The translations under genes were made by a program, and so were the position numbers. This document shows, piece after piece, positions 18,004 to 26,395 of a stretch of 64,000 nt of DNA; position 1 is the stretch's first letter, and every line of letters starts with the position of its first letter. The notes beneath the pieces are model-generated. The model was not told the origin of the DNA. It saw only the letters and a program-made list of their open reading frames with translations, and did not search any database. Location of the stretch: the NCBI GenBank assembly GCA_964344935.1, contig CAYFPL010000001.1:992001-1056000 (forward strand). The letters run 5' to 3'. This DNA comes from GCA-2731375 sp964344935 (GTDB taxonomy: Bacteria; Pseudomonadota; Alphaproteobacteria; GCA-2731375).

Positions 18004-18039
18004 TCGCCGCACACTCCTTCTGCAAACTTTCAATTTCGC

Positions 18040-18058
18040 ATATAGCAATCCGATATAT
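18040..18058. promoter_or_regulatory. Inverted repeat upstream of padR, possible operator
   Basis: ATATA (18040-18044) and TATAT (18054-18058) form a dyad with a 9-nt spacer in an AT-rich stretch directly upstream of the PadR gene. PadR proteins often bind dyads in their own promoters. It is short and AT-only, so chance is possible. Confidence 0.3.
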
Positions 18059-18078
18059 TATTGTAAAGAGTATAAGGC

Positions 18079-18121
18079 AAAAAAAGGCGGCGCCGGGTAT
18101 CCGTAAGGCCCCGGCGCCGCC
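18079..18121 (-). terminator. Rho-independent terminator of the ATP-grasp gene
   Basis: Read on the minus strand, a perfect 12-bp GC-rich stem (18121-18110 with 18097-18086) and a 12-nt loop are followed by seven T residues. It lies 25 bp after the ATP-grasp stop and before the padR promoter, so it insulates the efflux operon. Confidence 0.9.
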
Positions 18122-18145
18122 CAGTGAGTGTTTGGATTTTCGCGC

Positions 18146-19099
18146 CTAAGCGGCGTCCACCAATGCACCGCCATAACTGCCAGCCGCCAGTTCCCGGCCC
18201 AAATAGGTGGCGATGCTGGCCATGCCGCCGCGGAATTCCCGCCTTGCGGCCATGAGCCGTGCTTCGGCCTCATCATTGTAGTTGGTGTTGGTGTTGATGT
18301 CGTAGGTCAGGGCACGGCCCTCGCTATCGACGATGAACTCAATGCCCGCGATCTGGATGCGATTGGCGCGAAGGAAGCGGTTGTATTGTCCGATCAAGGG
18401 CGAGGAAAAGCCGTCAACGATCTGGAACATTGGGCCTTGATTTGGATCGATCGCACAGGCCTCTGCCGGGCAAAGCTGAAAGCCATCGCGGGTATCGACC
18501 CGTACCGCATAAAGAATTTCGCCGCCGACGAATTCCACGCGGGTAATGAAGCGTTCCGGCGCTTGGATATATTCCTGCAGCAGCATGATGCCATCCACCG
18601 GTGCCTCGTAGTCCGGCCCATCCAGCCATGCAGCGAGAGCTTCAGCATTCTCATGCAGATGCACACCAAGGCCTTTGCCGCCGCGGTTGTGTTTGCCGAT
18701 AAAGGGGCCTTGGAAATCACCGGCGGCTTTCAGAATAGCCTCCCGCCCAAGGGCGGAAACGGTTCGCGGAATTTCGATGCCGGCTGCTTGCAAGGCGGCA
18801 TATTGCGCGACCTTGGAAACTTCCAATTGGATGGCGCGGCTACCGTTGATAACCCGGCGGCCATGACTTTCGAGCCAGTTTATCACGGCGGCAGCATATT
18901 CCGGCGCGTAGCGGTGGCCGCGAGTGTGGGCCGATGCGCTCATGCGAGAGTAAAACACGCCCTTTGGCGGCGGCGCTGACAAATCAAACCGCCCCTCAGC
19001 CAAATGCCAATCCCGGTAGGGTAATTGCCGTCGATCCAGTTCCGCCAGAAGTGGGGCGGTCCAATCACTGTTTTCATGCAGAACGTGGATATGACCCAT
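18146..19099 (-). CDS. ATP-grasp ligase, RimK/alpha-L-glutamate ligase-like, single gene
   Basis: This 317-residue ATP-grasp enzyme belongs with the RimK-like ligases. The middle lobe has GPFIGKHNRGGKGLGVHL (nucleotide-binding lysine and glycine-rich loop), then LLQEYIQ and a C-terminal metal-binding YDINTNTNYN. Such enzymes join a carboxylate to an amine through an acyl-phosphate. The start at ATG 19099 has AGAAGG 8 nt upstream; a GTG at 19120 is the alternative. The gene stands alone, with an AT-rich promoter region and its own strong terminator. It has no neighbouring peptide or lysine-biosynthesis genes, so the substrate is open. Confidence 0.82.
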   Translation of the reverse strand: MGHIHVLHENSDWTAPLLAELDRRQLPYRDWHLAEGRFDLSAPPPKGVFYSRMSASAHTRGHRYAPEYAAAVINWLESHGRRVINGSRAIQLEVSKVAQYAALQAAGIEIPRTVSALGREAILKAAGDFQGPFIGKHNRGGKGLGVHLHENAEALAAWLDGPDYEAPVDGIMLLQEYIQAPERFITRVEFVGGEILYAVRVDTRDGFQLCPAEACAIDPNQGPMFQIVDGFSSPLIGQYNRFLRANRIQIAGIEFIVDSEGRALTYDINTNTNYNDEAEARLMAARREFRGGMASIATYLGRELAAGSYGGALVDAA

Positions 19100-19194
19100 G
19101 GCATCAACCTTCTTTTTCACAAATAAATTATGTTATATTGTTTTTCTCCATATAATGTATGTGAAACATTTCTAAATGCAACATCAATTTGTTG
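19100..19194 (-). promoter_or_regulatory. AT-rich promoter region of the ATP-grasp gene with a dyad
   Basis: This stretch is strikingly AT-rich for the window. It contains an inverted repeat AATGT (19154-19158), 7-nt spacer, ACATT (19166-19170), and several TATAAT-like words on the minus strand. PadR-type regulators favour ATGT...ACAT dyads, though usually with 8-nt spacing. I infer a regulated promoter; exact -35/-10 elements are ambiguous. Confidence 0.4.
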
Positions 19195-19998
19195 TTAAAG
19201 ACCGAGCGACACCGAAGAACCGCCGTCCACCGGCAAGGCCGCACCCGTTATGAAACCGGCATCATCCGAGCAGAGAAACAACGCCGCGTTGGCAATATCC
19301 CAGCCCGTTCCCATCTTGCGCCCCAAGGGCACTTTGGCATTTCTGGAGGCGACGATTTCCTCGCGGCTCTTCTGCAGCGCCTGGACCCGGGTATCCACGG
19401 CCATGGGCGTATCCATGAGGCCCGGCAGGATGACATTGGCGCGGATACCGTACTTGGCGTTCTGGATCGCTAGTTGATCGGTCAGAGCGATGACGGCGGA
19501 TTTGGTAGTCTTGTAGGCGACCAGGGGGTAGGCGGACCACGCCGCCAGGGAGGAGATGTTGATGATAACCCCGCTACCCTGCTCCCGCATGCTGGGCAGC
19601 ACGTGCTTGCAGGTCAGCACCATGCCACGCAGATTGACGGCAACGCAGTGATCGAATGCCTCGACGGTTATCTCGGTCACCTCGGCATCGTTGCCCGCGA
19701 TCGATATACCTACATTGTTATGCAGAATGTCGATGCGGCCGTACTGGCCCAGACACTCGGCGACCGCGGCTTCGACAGATACTTCATCCTTAACATCGGC
19801 CGCCAGGGCCGTTGCCGCGCCGCCTTCATCCCGGATCATAGCTACCGTATCCTCGGCTGAGGCCAGATCCCGGTCCACCGCCACCACCTTGGCACCTTCA
19901 CGAGCGAAAACCAGCGCTGTAGCCCTGCCATTGCCCATGGTTTCGCCGGGACTTTGCCCCGCGCCTACTATGAACGCCACCCGATCCTTCAATCGCAT
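19195..19998 (-). CDS. SDR-family NAD(P)-dependent oxidoreductase
   Basis: This 267-residue classical SDR has a cofactor loop GAGQSPGETMGNGRATA, longer than the usual TGxxxGxG and similar to the SDR at 11540-12334. It then has NNVG, a serine in NISSLAAWSAYP and YKTTK as the catalytic YxxxK. The start at 19998 was chosen because GGAGG lies 5 nt upstream; the adjacent ATG at 20001 is too close to it. It is divergent from an SMP-30-type lactonase gene, with only 68 bp between starts. That arrangement is common for sugar or hydroxy-acid oxidation pairs. Substrate unknown. Confidence 0.92.
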   Translation of the reverse strand: MRLKDRVAFIVGAGQSPGETMGNGRATALVFAREGAKVVAVDRDLASAEDTVAMIRDEGGAATALAADVKDEVSVEAAVAECLGQYGRIDILHNNVGISIAGNDAEVTEITVEAFDHCVAVNLRGMVLTCKHVLPSMREQGSGVIINISSLAAWSAYPLVAYKTTKSAVIALTDQLAIQNAKYGIRANVILPGLMDTPMAVDTRVQALQKSREEIVASRNAKVPLGRKMGTGWDIANAALFLCSDDAGFITGAALPVDGGSSVSLGL

Positions 19999-20066
19999 CA
20001 TCGCCTCCCTGTATGATTTCAACTACTATCCTTGAGACGCAGTATAGACCACGGATCCGATGCGCC

Positions 20067-20912
20067 ATGAGCAAACAGCCACAAGTCTTGTTGGAAAACC
20101 TGACGTTCCCCGAAGGACCGCGCTGGCATGAAGGCCGGTTGTGGTTTTCCGATTTCTATGCCCACGAAGTGGTTGCCGTCGATTTGAATGGCACACGGGA
20201 AACCATCGTCGAGGTGCCGGGACAGCCCTCGGGCCTTGGCTGGACACCAGACGGCCGCCTGCTGGTGGTTTCAATGACCGACCGCCGACTCCTGCGCCTG
20301 GACCCTGATGGCTTAGTAGAAGTGGCGGATTTGTCCGAACTGGCCGGCTATCACTGCAACGATATGGTGGTTGACGGCGACGGCGGCGCCTATGTGGGAA
20401 ATTTCGGCTTCAACAGCCACGCCGGAGATCCGTTTCAGGCCGCCGACCTGATCCGCGTCGATCCTGACGGAAGAGCTTCGGTCGCTGCGGAAAGTCTCGC
20501 CTTTCCCAATGGATCGGTCATCACCCCCGATGGCGGCACCCTAATCGTCGGCGAAACCCGGGGCAACGTGCTCAGCGCCTGGGACCGGGCGGCGGATGGA
20601 AGCCTGAGCAACCGCCGGGTCTGGGCAGACCTACAGGGTGGCTTTCCGGACGGCATCTGCCTGGATGCCGAAGGGGCCATTTGGGTCGCCGATCCTCGCA
20701 ACAAAGAGACGATCCGGGTCCGGGAAGGCGGCGAGGTCACCGAGCGCATCTCGACCGGTGATCGGGGTTCCTATGCCTGCATGCTGGGAGGCGCGGACCG
20801 GCGCACACTGTTCATCTGCACGTGCCTGCAATCGGGGCCGGACACCGCCGCACTGCGGTCGGGGCGCATCGAAACTGTCGAAGTCGAGACACCGGGCGCC
20901 GGCTGGCCCTAG
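20067..20912 (+). CDS. SMP-30/gluconolactonase-like beta-propeller protein
   Basis: This 281-residue protein begins its fold with LTFPEGPRWHEGRLWFSDF, the first blade of SMP-30/gluconolactonase propellers and the site of a metal-binding glutamate. Later blades show GYHCNDMVVDGDGGAYVGN (metal-binding Asn/Asp) and GFPDGICLDAEGAIWVAD, the conserved DG...W region. It probably hydrolyses a sugar or hydroxy-acid lactone made by an oxidoreductase, perhaps the divergent SDR. The ATG at 20067 fits the family N-terminus better than an upstream ATG at 20013. It converges on pssA. Confidence 0.9.
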   Translation: MSKQPQVLLENLTFPEGPRWHEGRLWFSDFYAHEVVAVDLNGTRETIVEVPGQPSGLGWTPDGRLLVVSMTDRRLLRLDPDGLVEVADLSELAGYHCNDMVVDGDGGAYVGNFGFNSHAGDPFQAADLIRVDPDGRASVAAESLAFPNGSVITPDGGTLIVGETRGNVLSAWDRAADGSLSNRRVWADLQGGFPDGICLDAEGAIWVADPRNKETIRVREGGEVTERISTGDRGSYACMLGGADRRTLFICTCLQSGPDTAALRSGRIETVEVETPGAGWP

Positions 20913-20925
20913 ACGAACTCAGGGT

Positions 20926-21747
20926 TTACGGCGTCGGTGCTGTATCGTCTTCCTTGTCACCCTTGTGCGCCCTTTCAGTAGCGGCATCTTCCAATTGGCT
21001 GACCGCATAACGCTGTTGAGCTCGGTAGCTGAAGGGAATGGAGACCAAATAGGCAGCGCCCGCCACTGACAGCACGAACCAGGGATAGCTGGCCAAGATG
21101 GCGGCGACGACACCGACCAGCACAAGCACAGGCAGCACCAATTCCCGTTTCACCCGCACCCGCTTGAAGGAATAGGTGGGGATGCGGCTGATCATCAGGA
21201 AAGCCACGATAAGCAGCCAAACGGCCATAAACACCGGTTGGCGGACCAGAGCATCACCAATTTGGAAACTGACCGCCAAGGGCAGCAAGGCCATGCAGGC
21301 CCCGGCCGGCGCCGCCAAACCGGTAAAGAAGTAACTGGCCCAGGCGGGACGGTCGGGATCGTCCAATGCGGTATTGAAACGCGCCAGACGCAAGGCGCAG
21401 CAGGTGCTATAGGCCAGGCCGGCGATCCAGCCAATGCCGCCCAAGACCTCCGTGCTCCACATATAGACCACCAGCGCCGGCGCCACGCCGAAGGCAATAA
21501 AGTCGGACAGTGAATCCAATTCGGCGCCGAATTTTGTCGCCCCCTTCAAAAGCCGCGCCATACGCCCATCCAGGCCGTCCAGAATGCCCGCGATGATGAT
21601 CGCGGCAACCGCCAGTTCCCATTTTTCCTGCATGGCAAAACGGATCGCCGACATGCCTGCGCACAAGGCCAGCACCGTCAAGATGTTCGGGATCAGGCTG
21701 TTGACTGGCAATTCCCTGAGCCGACGGTTGCGCCGCCGCATTCTCAT
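20926..21747 (-). CDS. pssA: CDP-diacylglycerol-serine O-phosphatidyltransferase
   Basis: This 273-residue membrane enzyme makes phosphatidylserine from CDP-diacylglycerol and serine. It carries the complete CDP-alcohol phosphatidyltransferase motif, D-G-x2-A-R-x8-G-x3-D-x3-D, in DGRMARLLKG and the following GAELDSLSD. The rest is a series of membrane segments, as in the alphaproteobacterial/Bacillus-type PssA. It overlaps the psd gene by 4 bp, and the two act in sequence to give phosphatidylethanolamine. The C-terminal tail after the last segment is hydrophilic and charged. Confidence 0.95.
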   Translation of the reverse strand: MRMRRRNRRLRELPVNSLIPNILTVLALCAGMSAIRFAMQEKWELAVAAIIIAGILDGLDGRMARLLKGATKFGAELDSLSDFIAFGVAPALVVYMWSTEVLGGIGWIAGLAYSTCCALRLARFNTALDDPDRPAWASYFFTGLAAPAGACMALLPLAVSFQIGDALVRQPVFMAVWLLIVAFLMISRIPTYSFKRVRVKRELVLPVLVLVGVVAAILASYPWFVLSVAGAAYLVSIPFSYRAQQRYAVSQLEDAATERAHKGDKEDDTAPTP

Positions 21748-22436
21748 CGCACCTCTCCCCGCCGACGCGCCTCGTCGCTGTCGCAGTCGGCCAGTACGGT
21801 TTCGCCCGCCACCGCAGTCTGGCCCACGGCGACAAGCGGCTGTATGCCTTCGTCGAGATAAATATCGACCCGGCTGCCAAAGCGGATCATACCAAATCTT
21901 TCCCCGGCCCGCACCCGCTGGCCTTCGTACAGCCCGCAGACGATGCGCCGTGCCACCAGCCCGGCGATTTGTACGAAGGCGATGTCATGGCCCGTCGAGG
22001 CCGTCATCCGGATGGCCTGGCGTTCGTTGTCGGTAGAGGCCTTGTCGAGCGAAGCATTGAGAAACTTGCCGGGCCGATAGGAGACGGCGGTGATCTCGCC
22101 GCTAACGGGAATGCGGTTCACATGCACATTGAAGACGTTCATGAAAACGGCGATACGCTGGCGGCTGCCCTCGCCCATACCCAGTTCCTCAGGCGGCACA
22201 GCCATTTCGATGGACTGCACAACACCGTCGGCCGGCGAGATAATCAGGCCTTCACGGTCGGGAGTAACCCGGTCCGGATCGCGGAAGAAATAGACGCACC
22301 AGCAACTCAATATGACGCCCAGCCAGCCCAACGGGTCGGCGATCCAGAATAGGATGATGGTCGCCACGACGAAGATCGCAATGAAGCGGTAGCCCTCGCG
22401 GTTGACTGGCACCAATACCGCCTTGAGTGCGTCCAT
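21744..22436 (-). CDS. psd: Phosphatidylserine decarboxylase proenzyme
   Basis: This 230-residue short-form decarboxylase makes phosphatidylethanolamine. It has an N-terminal membrane segment (about residues 18-40), VYFFRDPDR, ISPADGVVQSIE and VNRIPVSGEI, and the self-cleavage site near the C-terminus is FGSRVDIY, where the serine becomes the pyruvoyl group. ATG 22436 gives the usual start (MDALKAVLVPV); a longer frame to 22490 would run into the atm1 gene. It sits between atm1 (28 bp) and pssA (4-bp overlap) in one operon. Confidence 0.94.
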   Translation of the reverse strand: MDALKAVLVPVNREGYRFIAIFVVATIILFWIADPLGWLGVILSCWCVYFFRDPDRVTPDREGLIISPADGVVQSIEMAVPPEELGMGEGSRQRIAVFMNVFNVHVNRIPVSGEITAVSYRPGKFLNASLDKASTDNERQAIRMTASTGHDIAFVQIAGLVARRIVCGLYEGQRVRAGERFGMIRFGSRVDIYLDEGIQPLVAVGQTAVAGETVLADCDSDEARRRGEVR

Positions 22437-22464
22437 ACCTGTTTCAATCCTCGTTTGCGATGGC

Positions 22465-24369
22465 CTAGCTGACAGGTTCCCGGTCCACAACGTCGTCGCG
22501 AGAGGGATCCAGTGTTGGCACTACATCCATATCGAGACGCTCCAACCGTTGCAAGGCCTCGGCCTGTTCCTGCTGGCGTTGCCACATGGCGGCATAGGTG
22601 CCTTGCAGTGCCAGCAGCTCTTCGTGACGGCCCCGTTCCACTATATGGCCAGCTTCGAGCACAATAATCTCGTCGGCGTCGACGATGGTCGAAAGCCGGT
22701 GCGCGATGACAAGGGTGGTGCGGTCGCGTGAAACCAGGCGCAGGGCCGCTTGAATTTCCTTTTCCGTCTGGGAATCCAGGGCCGAGGTCGCCTCGTCGAA
22801 TAGCAGAATGCCAGGATTCTTCAGAATGGTCCTTGCGATCGCGACCCGTTGCTTTTCCCCGCCGGAGAGTTTGAGGCCCCGTTCGCCGACGGCGGAGTCA
22901 TAGCCCTCGGGCAGCCCCTCCACAAAATCATGGATCTGCGCCAGTTTCGCGGCTTCAATAATTTCATCGTCCGTAGCGTCGACGCGGCCATAGCGGATGT
23001 TGTAACGGATGCTGTCATTGAACAGCACCGTATCCTGGGGCACGATGCCAACGCTATCACGCAGGGAGGCCTGGGTGACATCGCGCACATCCTGACCGTC
23101 GATCAGCACACGCCCCCCTTTGACGTCATAGAAACGGAACAGAATGCGGGAGATGGTCGACTTGCCGGCACCGGAGGGGCCGACGATGGCGACCGTATTG
23201 CCCGCCGGCACCTTGAAGCTGACGCCATGGAGTATTTGCCGGTCGTCTCCGTATCCGAAATCCACGTTCTCGAAAACAACATCGCCCGCGCTGACCTGCA
23301 GGGGCTTGGCTCCTGGCCGGTCGGCGACATCCGTATGCACCTCGATCAGTTCGAACATTTTGTCCATGTCCACCAGGCTTTGCTTGATTTCGCGATAGAC
23401 GAAGCCGAGAAAGCCCAGCGGCTGATAGAGCTGCATCATAAATGTGTTGATCAGAACAAAATCGCCGATAGTCAGTTCGCCATCGATGATGCCCTGGGCC
23501 GCCAGCAGAAGCACCGTACACATACCGAAGGCAATGATGATGCCTTGCCCGATGTTCAGGACCGCCAACGAGGTCTGGCTGCGGACGGCGGCCATTTCAT
23601 AACGGGCCATGGACTGATCGAACCGCGTCGCCTCATGCGTCTCGTTACCGAAGTATTTCACCGTTTCGAAATTCAACAGGCTGTCGATTGCCCGCGTGTT
23701 CGCCTCGCTGTCCGTGCGGTTCATTTCGCGCCGGTGCTTCAGGCGCCACTCGGTCACCGTCAAGGTAAAGACGATATAGACGCCAACCGCAAACAGCGTG
23801 ATGGCGGAGTAGCCAACGCCATAATTGATCAGCAAAACGCCGCAGACCAGCGACAATTCGAGCAGTGTCGGCAAGATGTTGAACAGGGAAAACCGCAACA
23901 GGAAATCAATGCCCTTGGTGCCCCGTTCAATGGCCCGGCTTAGGCCGCCGGTGCGCCGGTCCAGATGAAAAGCAAGGGACAGGCCATGCAGATGCCGGAA
24001 AACCTGCAAGGCAACCGTGCGCAAGGCGTGCTGGCCGACCTTGGCAAAGACCGCGTCGCGCAGTTCGCCGAAGGCCTGGCTTGCCACCCGGGCAGCGCCA
24101 AAGGCGATGATCATCAGCACGGGAATGGCGACCAACGCGCCTACTTTGCCGTCCGGTCCGGTGACGTTGAGGGCGTCCACCATTTCCTTGTAGATGAATG
24201 GAATGAAAACGATCGCGACCTTGGCCGAGGCAAGCAGGATCATGGCCACTATGACCCGGAAGCGCAGGTCCCAACGCCGGCGCGGCCACAGATAAGGCAA
24301 AAGGGTCGCCAAAGTGTGCCAATGGCTGCGGGCCGGAGCGTCAGCCATTGGATCAAACGTCTTGCTCAT
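22465..24369 (-). CDS. ABC transporter of the Atm1/ABCB7 type (fused permease-ATPase)
   Basis: This 634-residue half-transporter has six hydrophobic helices in residues 1-320, then a nucleotide-binding domain with Walker A VGPSGAGKST, signature LSGGEKQRVAIART and Walker B ILLFDEATSALD. The membrane domain resembles bacterial Atm1 proteins (RTGGLSRAIERGTKGIDFLL is nearly diagnostic), which export glutathione-related or metal-thiol compounds and support metal tolerance. It probably works as a homodimer. It heads the psd-pssA operon, an association seen in other alphaproteobacteria only by gene order here; no functional link to lipid synthesis is implied. Confidence 0.92.
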   Translation of the reverse strand: MSKTFDPMADAPARSHWHTLATLLPYLWPRRRWDLRFRVIVAMILLASAKVAIVFIPFIYKEMVDALNVTGPDGKVGALVAIPVLMIIAFGAARVASQAFGELRDAVFAKVGQHALRTVALQVFRHLHGLSLAFHLDRRTGGLSRAIERGTKGIDFLLRFSLFNILPTLLELSLVCGVLLINYGVGYSAITLFAVGVYIVFTLTVTEWRLKHRREMNRTDSEANTRAIDSLLNFETVKYFGNETHEATRFDQSMARYEMAAVRSQTSLAVLNIGQGIIIAFGMCTVLLLAAQGIIDGELTIGDFVLINTFMMQLYQPLGFLGFVYREIKQSLVDMDKMFELIEVHTDVADRPGAKPLQVSAGDVVFENVDFGYGDDRQILHGVSFKVPAGNTVAIVGPSGAGKSTISRILFRFYDVKGGRVLIDGQDVRDVTQASLRDSVGIVPQDTVLFNDSIRYNIRYGRVDATDDEIIEAAKLAQIHDFVEGLPEGYDSAVGERGLKLSGGEKQRVAIARTILKNPGILLFDEATSALDSQTEKEIQAALRLVSRDRTTLVIAHRLSTIVDADEIIVLEAGHIVERGRHEELLALQGTYAAMWQRQQEQAEALQRLERLDMDVVPTLDPSRDDVVDREPVS

Positions 24370-24463
24370 CTTAACCTGTCATCAGCGCACCGGCGCGACG
24401 CCTTGTTCTGCCACATGGCAGATATGTAGGCTGTTTGTCGGAAAAGAAACAGGGCCAAATGGT

Positions 24464-24877
24464 TTAGGCGCCGACCTCGCCCCCCAGGCTGGCGAATGGA
24501 TCGCCGTAGGCAGCCGATAGGTCGAGCCAATCCAATGCTTTGTCCAGCTCGCGAAATACGTATGCGTTGCCATGGCCGGATTCGGAAAGAAAGATACGCA
24601 CGGCACCAAAATCCACTTCCGTCGCCACCAGCACCGCCAGTCTGGCCGTGCTTTGGGCCGGAAACCGGGCCAGATAGCTCCTCTCAACGGCCGCATAAGA
24701 ACGTGCCTCGGTTATGGACAATGAGGCATCGCGCATGTCGAGGAAGCGATCAAGATCGTGATGAAAGTCGGGATGCTGTTGGAAACCCACCAATCCTGCT
24801 TCCGCATCAAAGGTGCGCACATCGCCACGCCACAGGAAAAACCCGCAACCTTGTGTGGCGTCAATTTTCAGCTCCAC
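24464..24877 (-). CDS. Hypothetical protein, about 137 residues
   Basis: I do not recognise this protein. The predicted chain is soluble with mixed alpha/beta character (VELKIDATQGCGFFLWRGDV, then ARLAVLVATEVDFGAVRIFLS, then a helical tail). The middle LAVLVATEVDFGAVRIF and the end AYVFRELDKALDWL give a pattern like STAS-type or SpoIIAA-like small domains found in alphaproteobacteria, but I cannot prove that. The start is uncertain: GTG 24877 with a distant AAGGGG, or TTG 24910 without a clear site, which would add a CKGC motif. It lies alone, 94 bp upstream of atm1 on the same strand. Confidence 0.6.
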   Translation of the reverse strand: MELKIDATQGCGFFLWRGDVRTFDAEAGLVGFQQHPDFHHDLDRFLDMRDASLSITEARSYAAVERSYLARFPAQSTARLAVLVATEVDFGAVRIFLSESGHGNAYVFRELDKALDWLDLSAAYGDPFASLGGEVGA

Positions 24878-25042
24878 AGGCAAATCGCACCCCTTGCAGC
24901 CTTTGACCAAGCAAAACGCCCAGACATCTAAATGTAATGTTATTATGAAAAATGTAATCGAAATATCACAATCTCGATAGCGACGGCGAATGCCGAGGTC
25001 AAGATGGTGATTTTCTCCCCTCTTTACCGGAAGTTAACTCTG

Positions 25043-25061
25043 CCCGGGTGTAATCACCGGG
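25043..25061 (+). promoter_or_regulatory. Leader hairpin upstream of the 25080 gene
   Basis: CCCGGGTG (25043-25050) pairs with CACCGGG (25055-25061) with one bulged G and a 4-nt loop. It ends a few bases before the GGGGAG ribosome binding site of the next gene and could affect translation or mRNA stability. No T-run follows, so it is not a terminator. Confidence 0.35.
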
Positions 25062-25079
25062 AACTTGGGGAGCGAATTC

Positions 25080-25592
25080 ATGTCGGTCGATTTTCAAGAA
25101 GATACCGCGGAAAACTGGGATATGGCCACCGTAATGGAGGCATCCGATGCGGCCAACGGCGCCGCCGCAGCTGTCGAAAAATTCTCGAATCTGGACGAGG
25201 CCCTGGCCGAGGCCGGTACGGCAATGGGCGATTTGTTCGATAATCTGCCATTGGAGTTTCGTTTTGCCTGGCACCAGAAACCGGTTTTTTGCAAGGTCGT
25301 CGGCGAGGACGCTGACATCAAGCTGATTCTGGAAACAGATCTTGGCCCGTTTCCCTTCACTGTCGAGGACAGCGAACGGCGGCACTATCTGAAGCAGCTC
25401 AACGGGTCCGGCATCAAGCTTCCCATCGGTGCCTTCACCGTAACGGAGCGGCTGCGTTTCCGCCACCGGGTATCACAAGTGCTGTCCCCGCCCGTGACCG
25501 GCGCCAGCATCGTCACAGCAATTGTGCAAACTCTGCTAGCCGCCCGCCCCTATTACGAACTCGCCAATCTGAACGGGTCGATCCGCCTGTAA
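25080..25592 (+). CDS. Hypothetical protein, about 170 residues
   Basis: I do not recognise this protein. It starts with an acidic, alanine-rich segment (MSVDFQEDTAENWDMATVME), likely disordered or helical, followed from about residue 65 by an alpha/beta region (FRFAWHQKPVFCKVVGEDADIKLILETDLG). The latter looks like a PilZ-fold-like or small-molecule-binding strand set but lacks recognisable motifs. ATG 25080 has GGGGAG 7 nt upstream. A 200-bp AT-rich gap separates it from the divergent gene at 24464. The 803-bp accessory gap begins directly after it. Confidence 0.65.
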   Translation: MSVDFQEDTAENWDMATVMEASDAANGAAAAVEKFSNLDEALAEAGTAMGDLFDNLPLEFRFAWHQKPVFCKVVGEDADIKLILETDLGPFPFTVEDSERRHYLKQLNGSGIKLPIGAFTVTERLRFRHRVSQVLSPPVTGASIVTAIVQTLLAARPYYELANLNGSIRL

Positions 25593-25652
25593 GTCCCGGG
25601 CTCCGGAATTCCAATCCGACGGCCGTAGCTTCGAATCCTTCCGGGCGCCCCA
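25593..25652 (+). other. Degenerate tRNA 3'-half-like sequence, possible integration scar
   Basis: The segment 25630-25652 reads like the last 23 nt of a tRNA: T-loop TTCGAAT, a CCTTC stem strand, acceptor strand and terminal CCA. Just before it, CGGA-ATTCCAA-TCCG looks like an anticodon arm with a U before and an A after the triplet. The T-stem pairs at only three of five positions and no 5' half is present, so it is not a working tRNA. Such 3' ends are typical attachment sites of integrative elements, and a RepB remnant follows. Confidence 0.35.
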
Positions 25653-26395
25653 ACTCAACACCTCTGGGGGCGTGGAAGACCGCCAGTCGGTGTCCGCTTT
25701 GCGACCGGTAGCGGGCGCGAATTTTGGCAAACCTAACAGTCTGGTTTTGACCCAGAGCTGCCATCTCCAAACCCCAAAATTCCCCCATTAGTACGCTAGC
25801 TTGCCTTATTTGCATAATGGCAAGCCAAAGCTGGGTAACCAAATTATCTTCAATGCGATTGTGCCAACTTTCTTTCTTTGGCAATGCGCTGAAACTCGGT
25901 CAGGAACTCAGGATGATTGGCGGAAAGGTATCGCGCGATATTTTCGTTGTTCAGCAGCAGCGCAAGATATCCCTGTGCCAATACAAGCTTCAATACGTTT
26001 GTGCCATAGGTACCGCTCAACTCCATCACTACGAATACGTCGACGGTAATGCCAACGACCAAGAAGTCGACCGGAACCAGACGTGACGGAAATGGAGAAG
26101 GCAGCAGCTCAACACGCGTCGTGATAACTGGTCAGGATGTCGCCTTTGGCCTCAGCAGCAACCATTAATTTCTAACAGGGCGCTTTTGACCCACTGTGGA
26201 AGTGGATCCGGAATTTGCGGACAGTCGCTATTGCCTCAAATTCGCCATCGCAAAGTCGATGAAATTTCGTGAGCAAGAATCGGATCGTTCTAGAAAACCC
26301 GATCTGCTACATCGAGCCAGGCAGACGGTCCTGCCACAAAGAACTCTTCTGACATAAAGCATCCAGCGTATCGGGATGGAATTTTGGGTTGGTAA
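25653..26395. other. Lower-GC spacer with decayed accessory DNA
   Basis: This is about 740 bp with no intact gene. It holds the RepB-like remnant (25850-26062), two TTTTGACCC words (about 25743 and 26184), and nothing else I can name. Base composition by eye is near 50% GC, lower than the core. Short ORFs on both strands have no plausible start or composition. Confidence 0.6.
25850..26062 (-). pseudogene. Remnant of a RepB/ParB-like partition protein (C-terminal domain)
   Basis: About 45 residues at the end of this frame (YGTNVLKLVLAQGYLALLLN, then ARYLSANHPEFLTEF) resemble the C-terminal domain of RepB-family plasmid partitioning proteins, where a YG...L...GYL..LL.N..VARYL...PE.L.EF pattern is usual. 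The 25 residues in front of it do not fit the family, and the frame is closed by a TGA further upstream, so the DNA-binding part is missing. I read it as debris of a plasmid or integrative element. The family call rests on remembered pattern only. Confidence 0.45.

Noticed and set aside
22849..23943. Long plus-strand frame opposite atm1
   Set aside because: Antisense to a gene with complete ABC motifs; no family pattern of its own.
25593..25652. A working tRNA gene
   Set aside because: No 5' half, the T-stem pairs poorly and it starts directly after a coding stop; only a scar can be supported.
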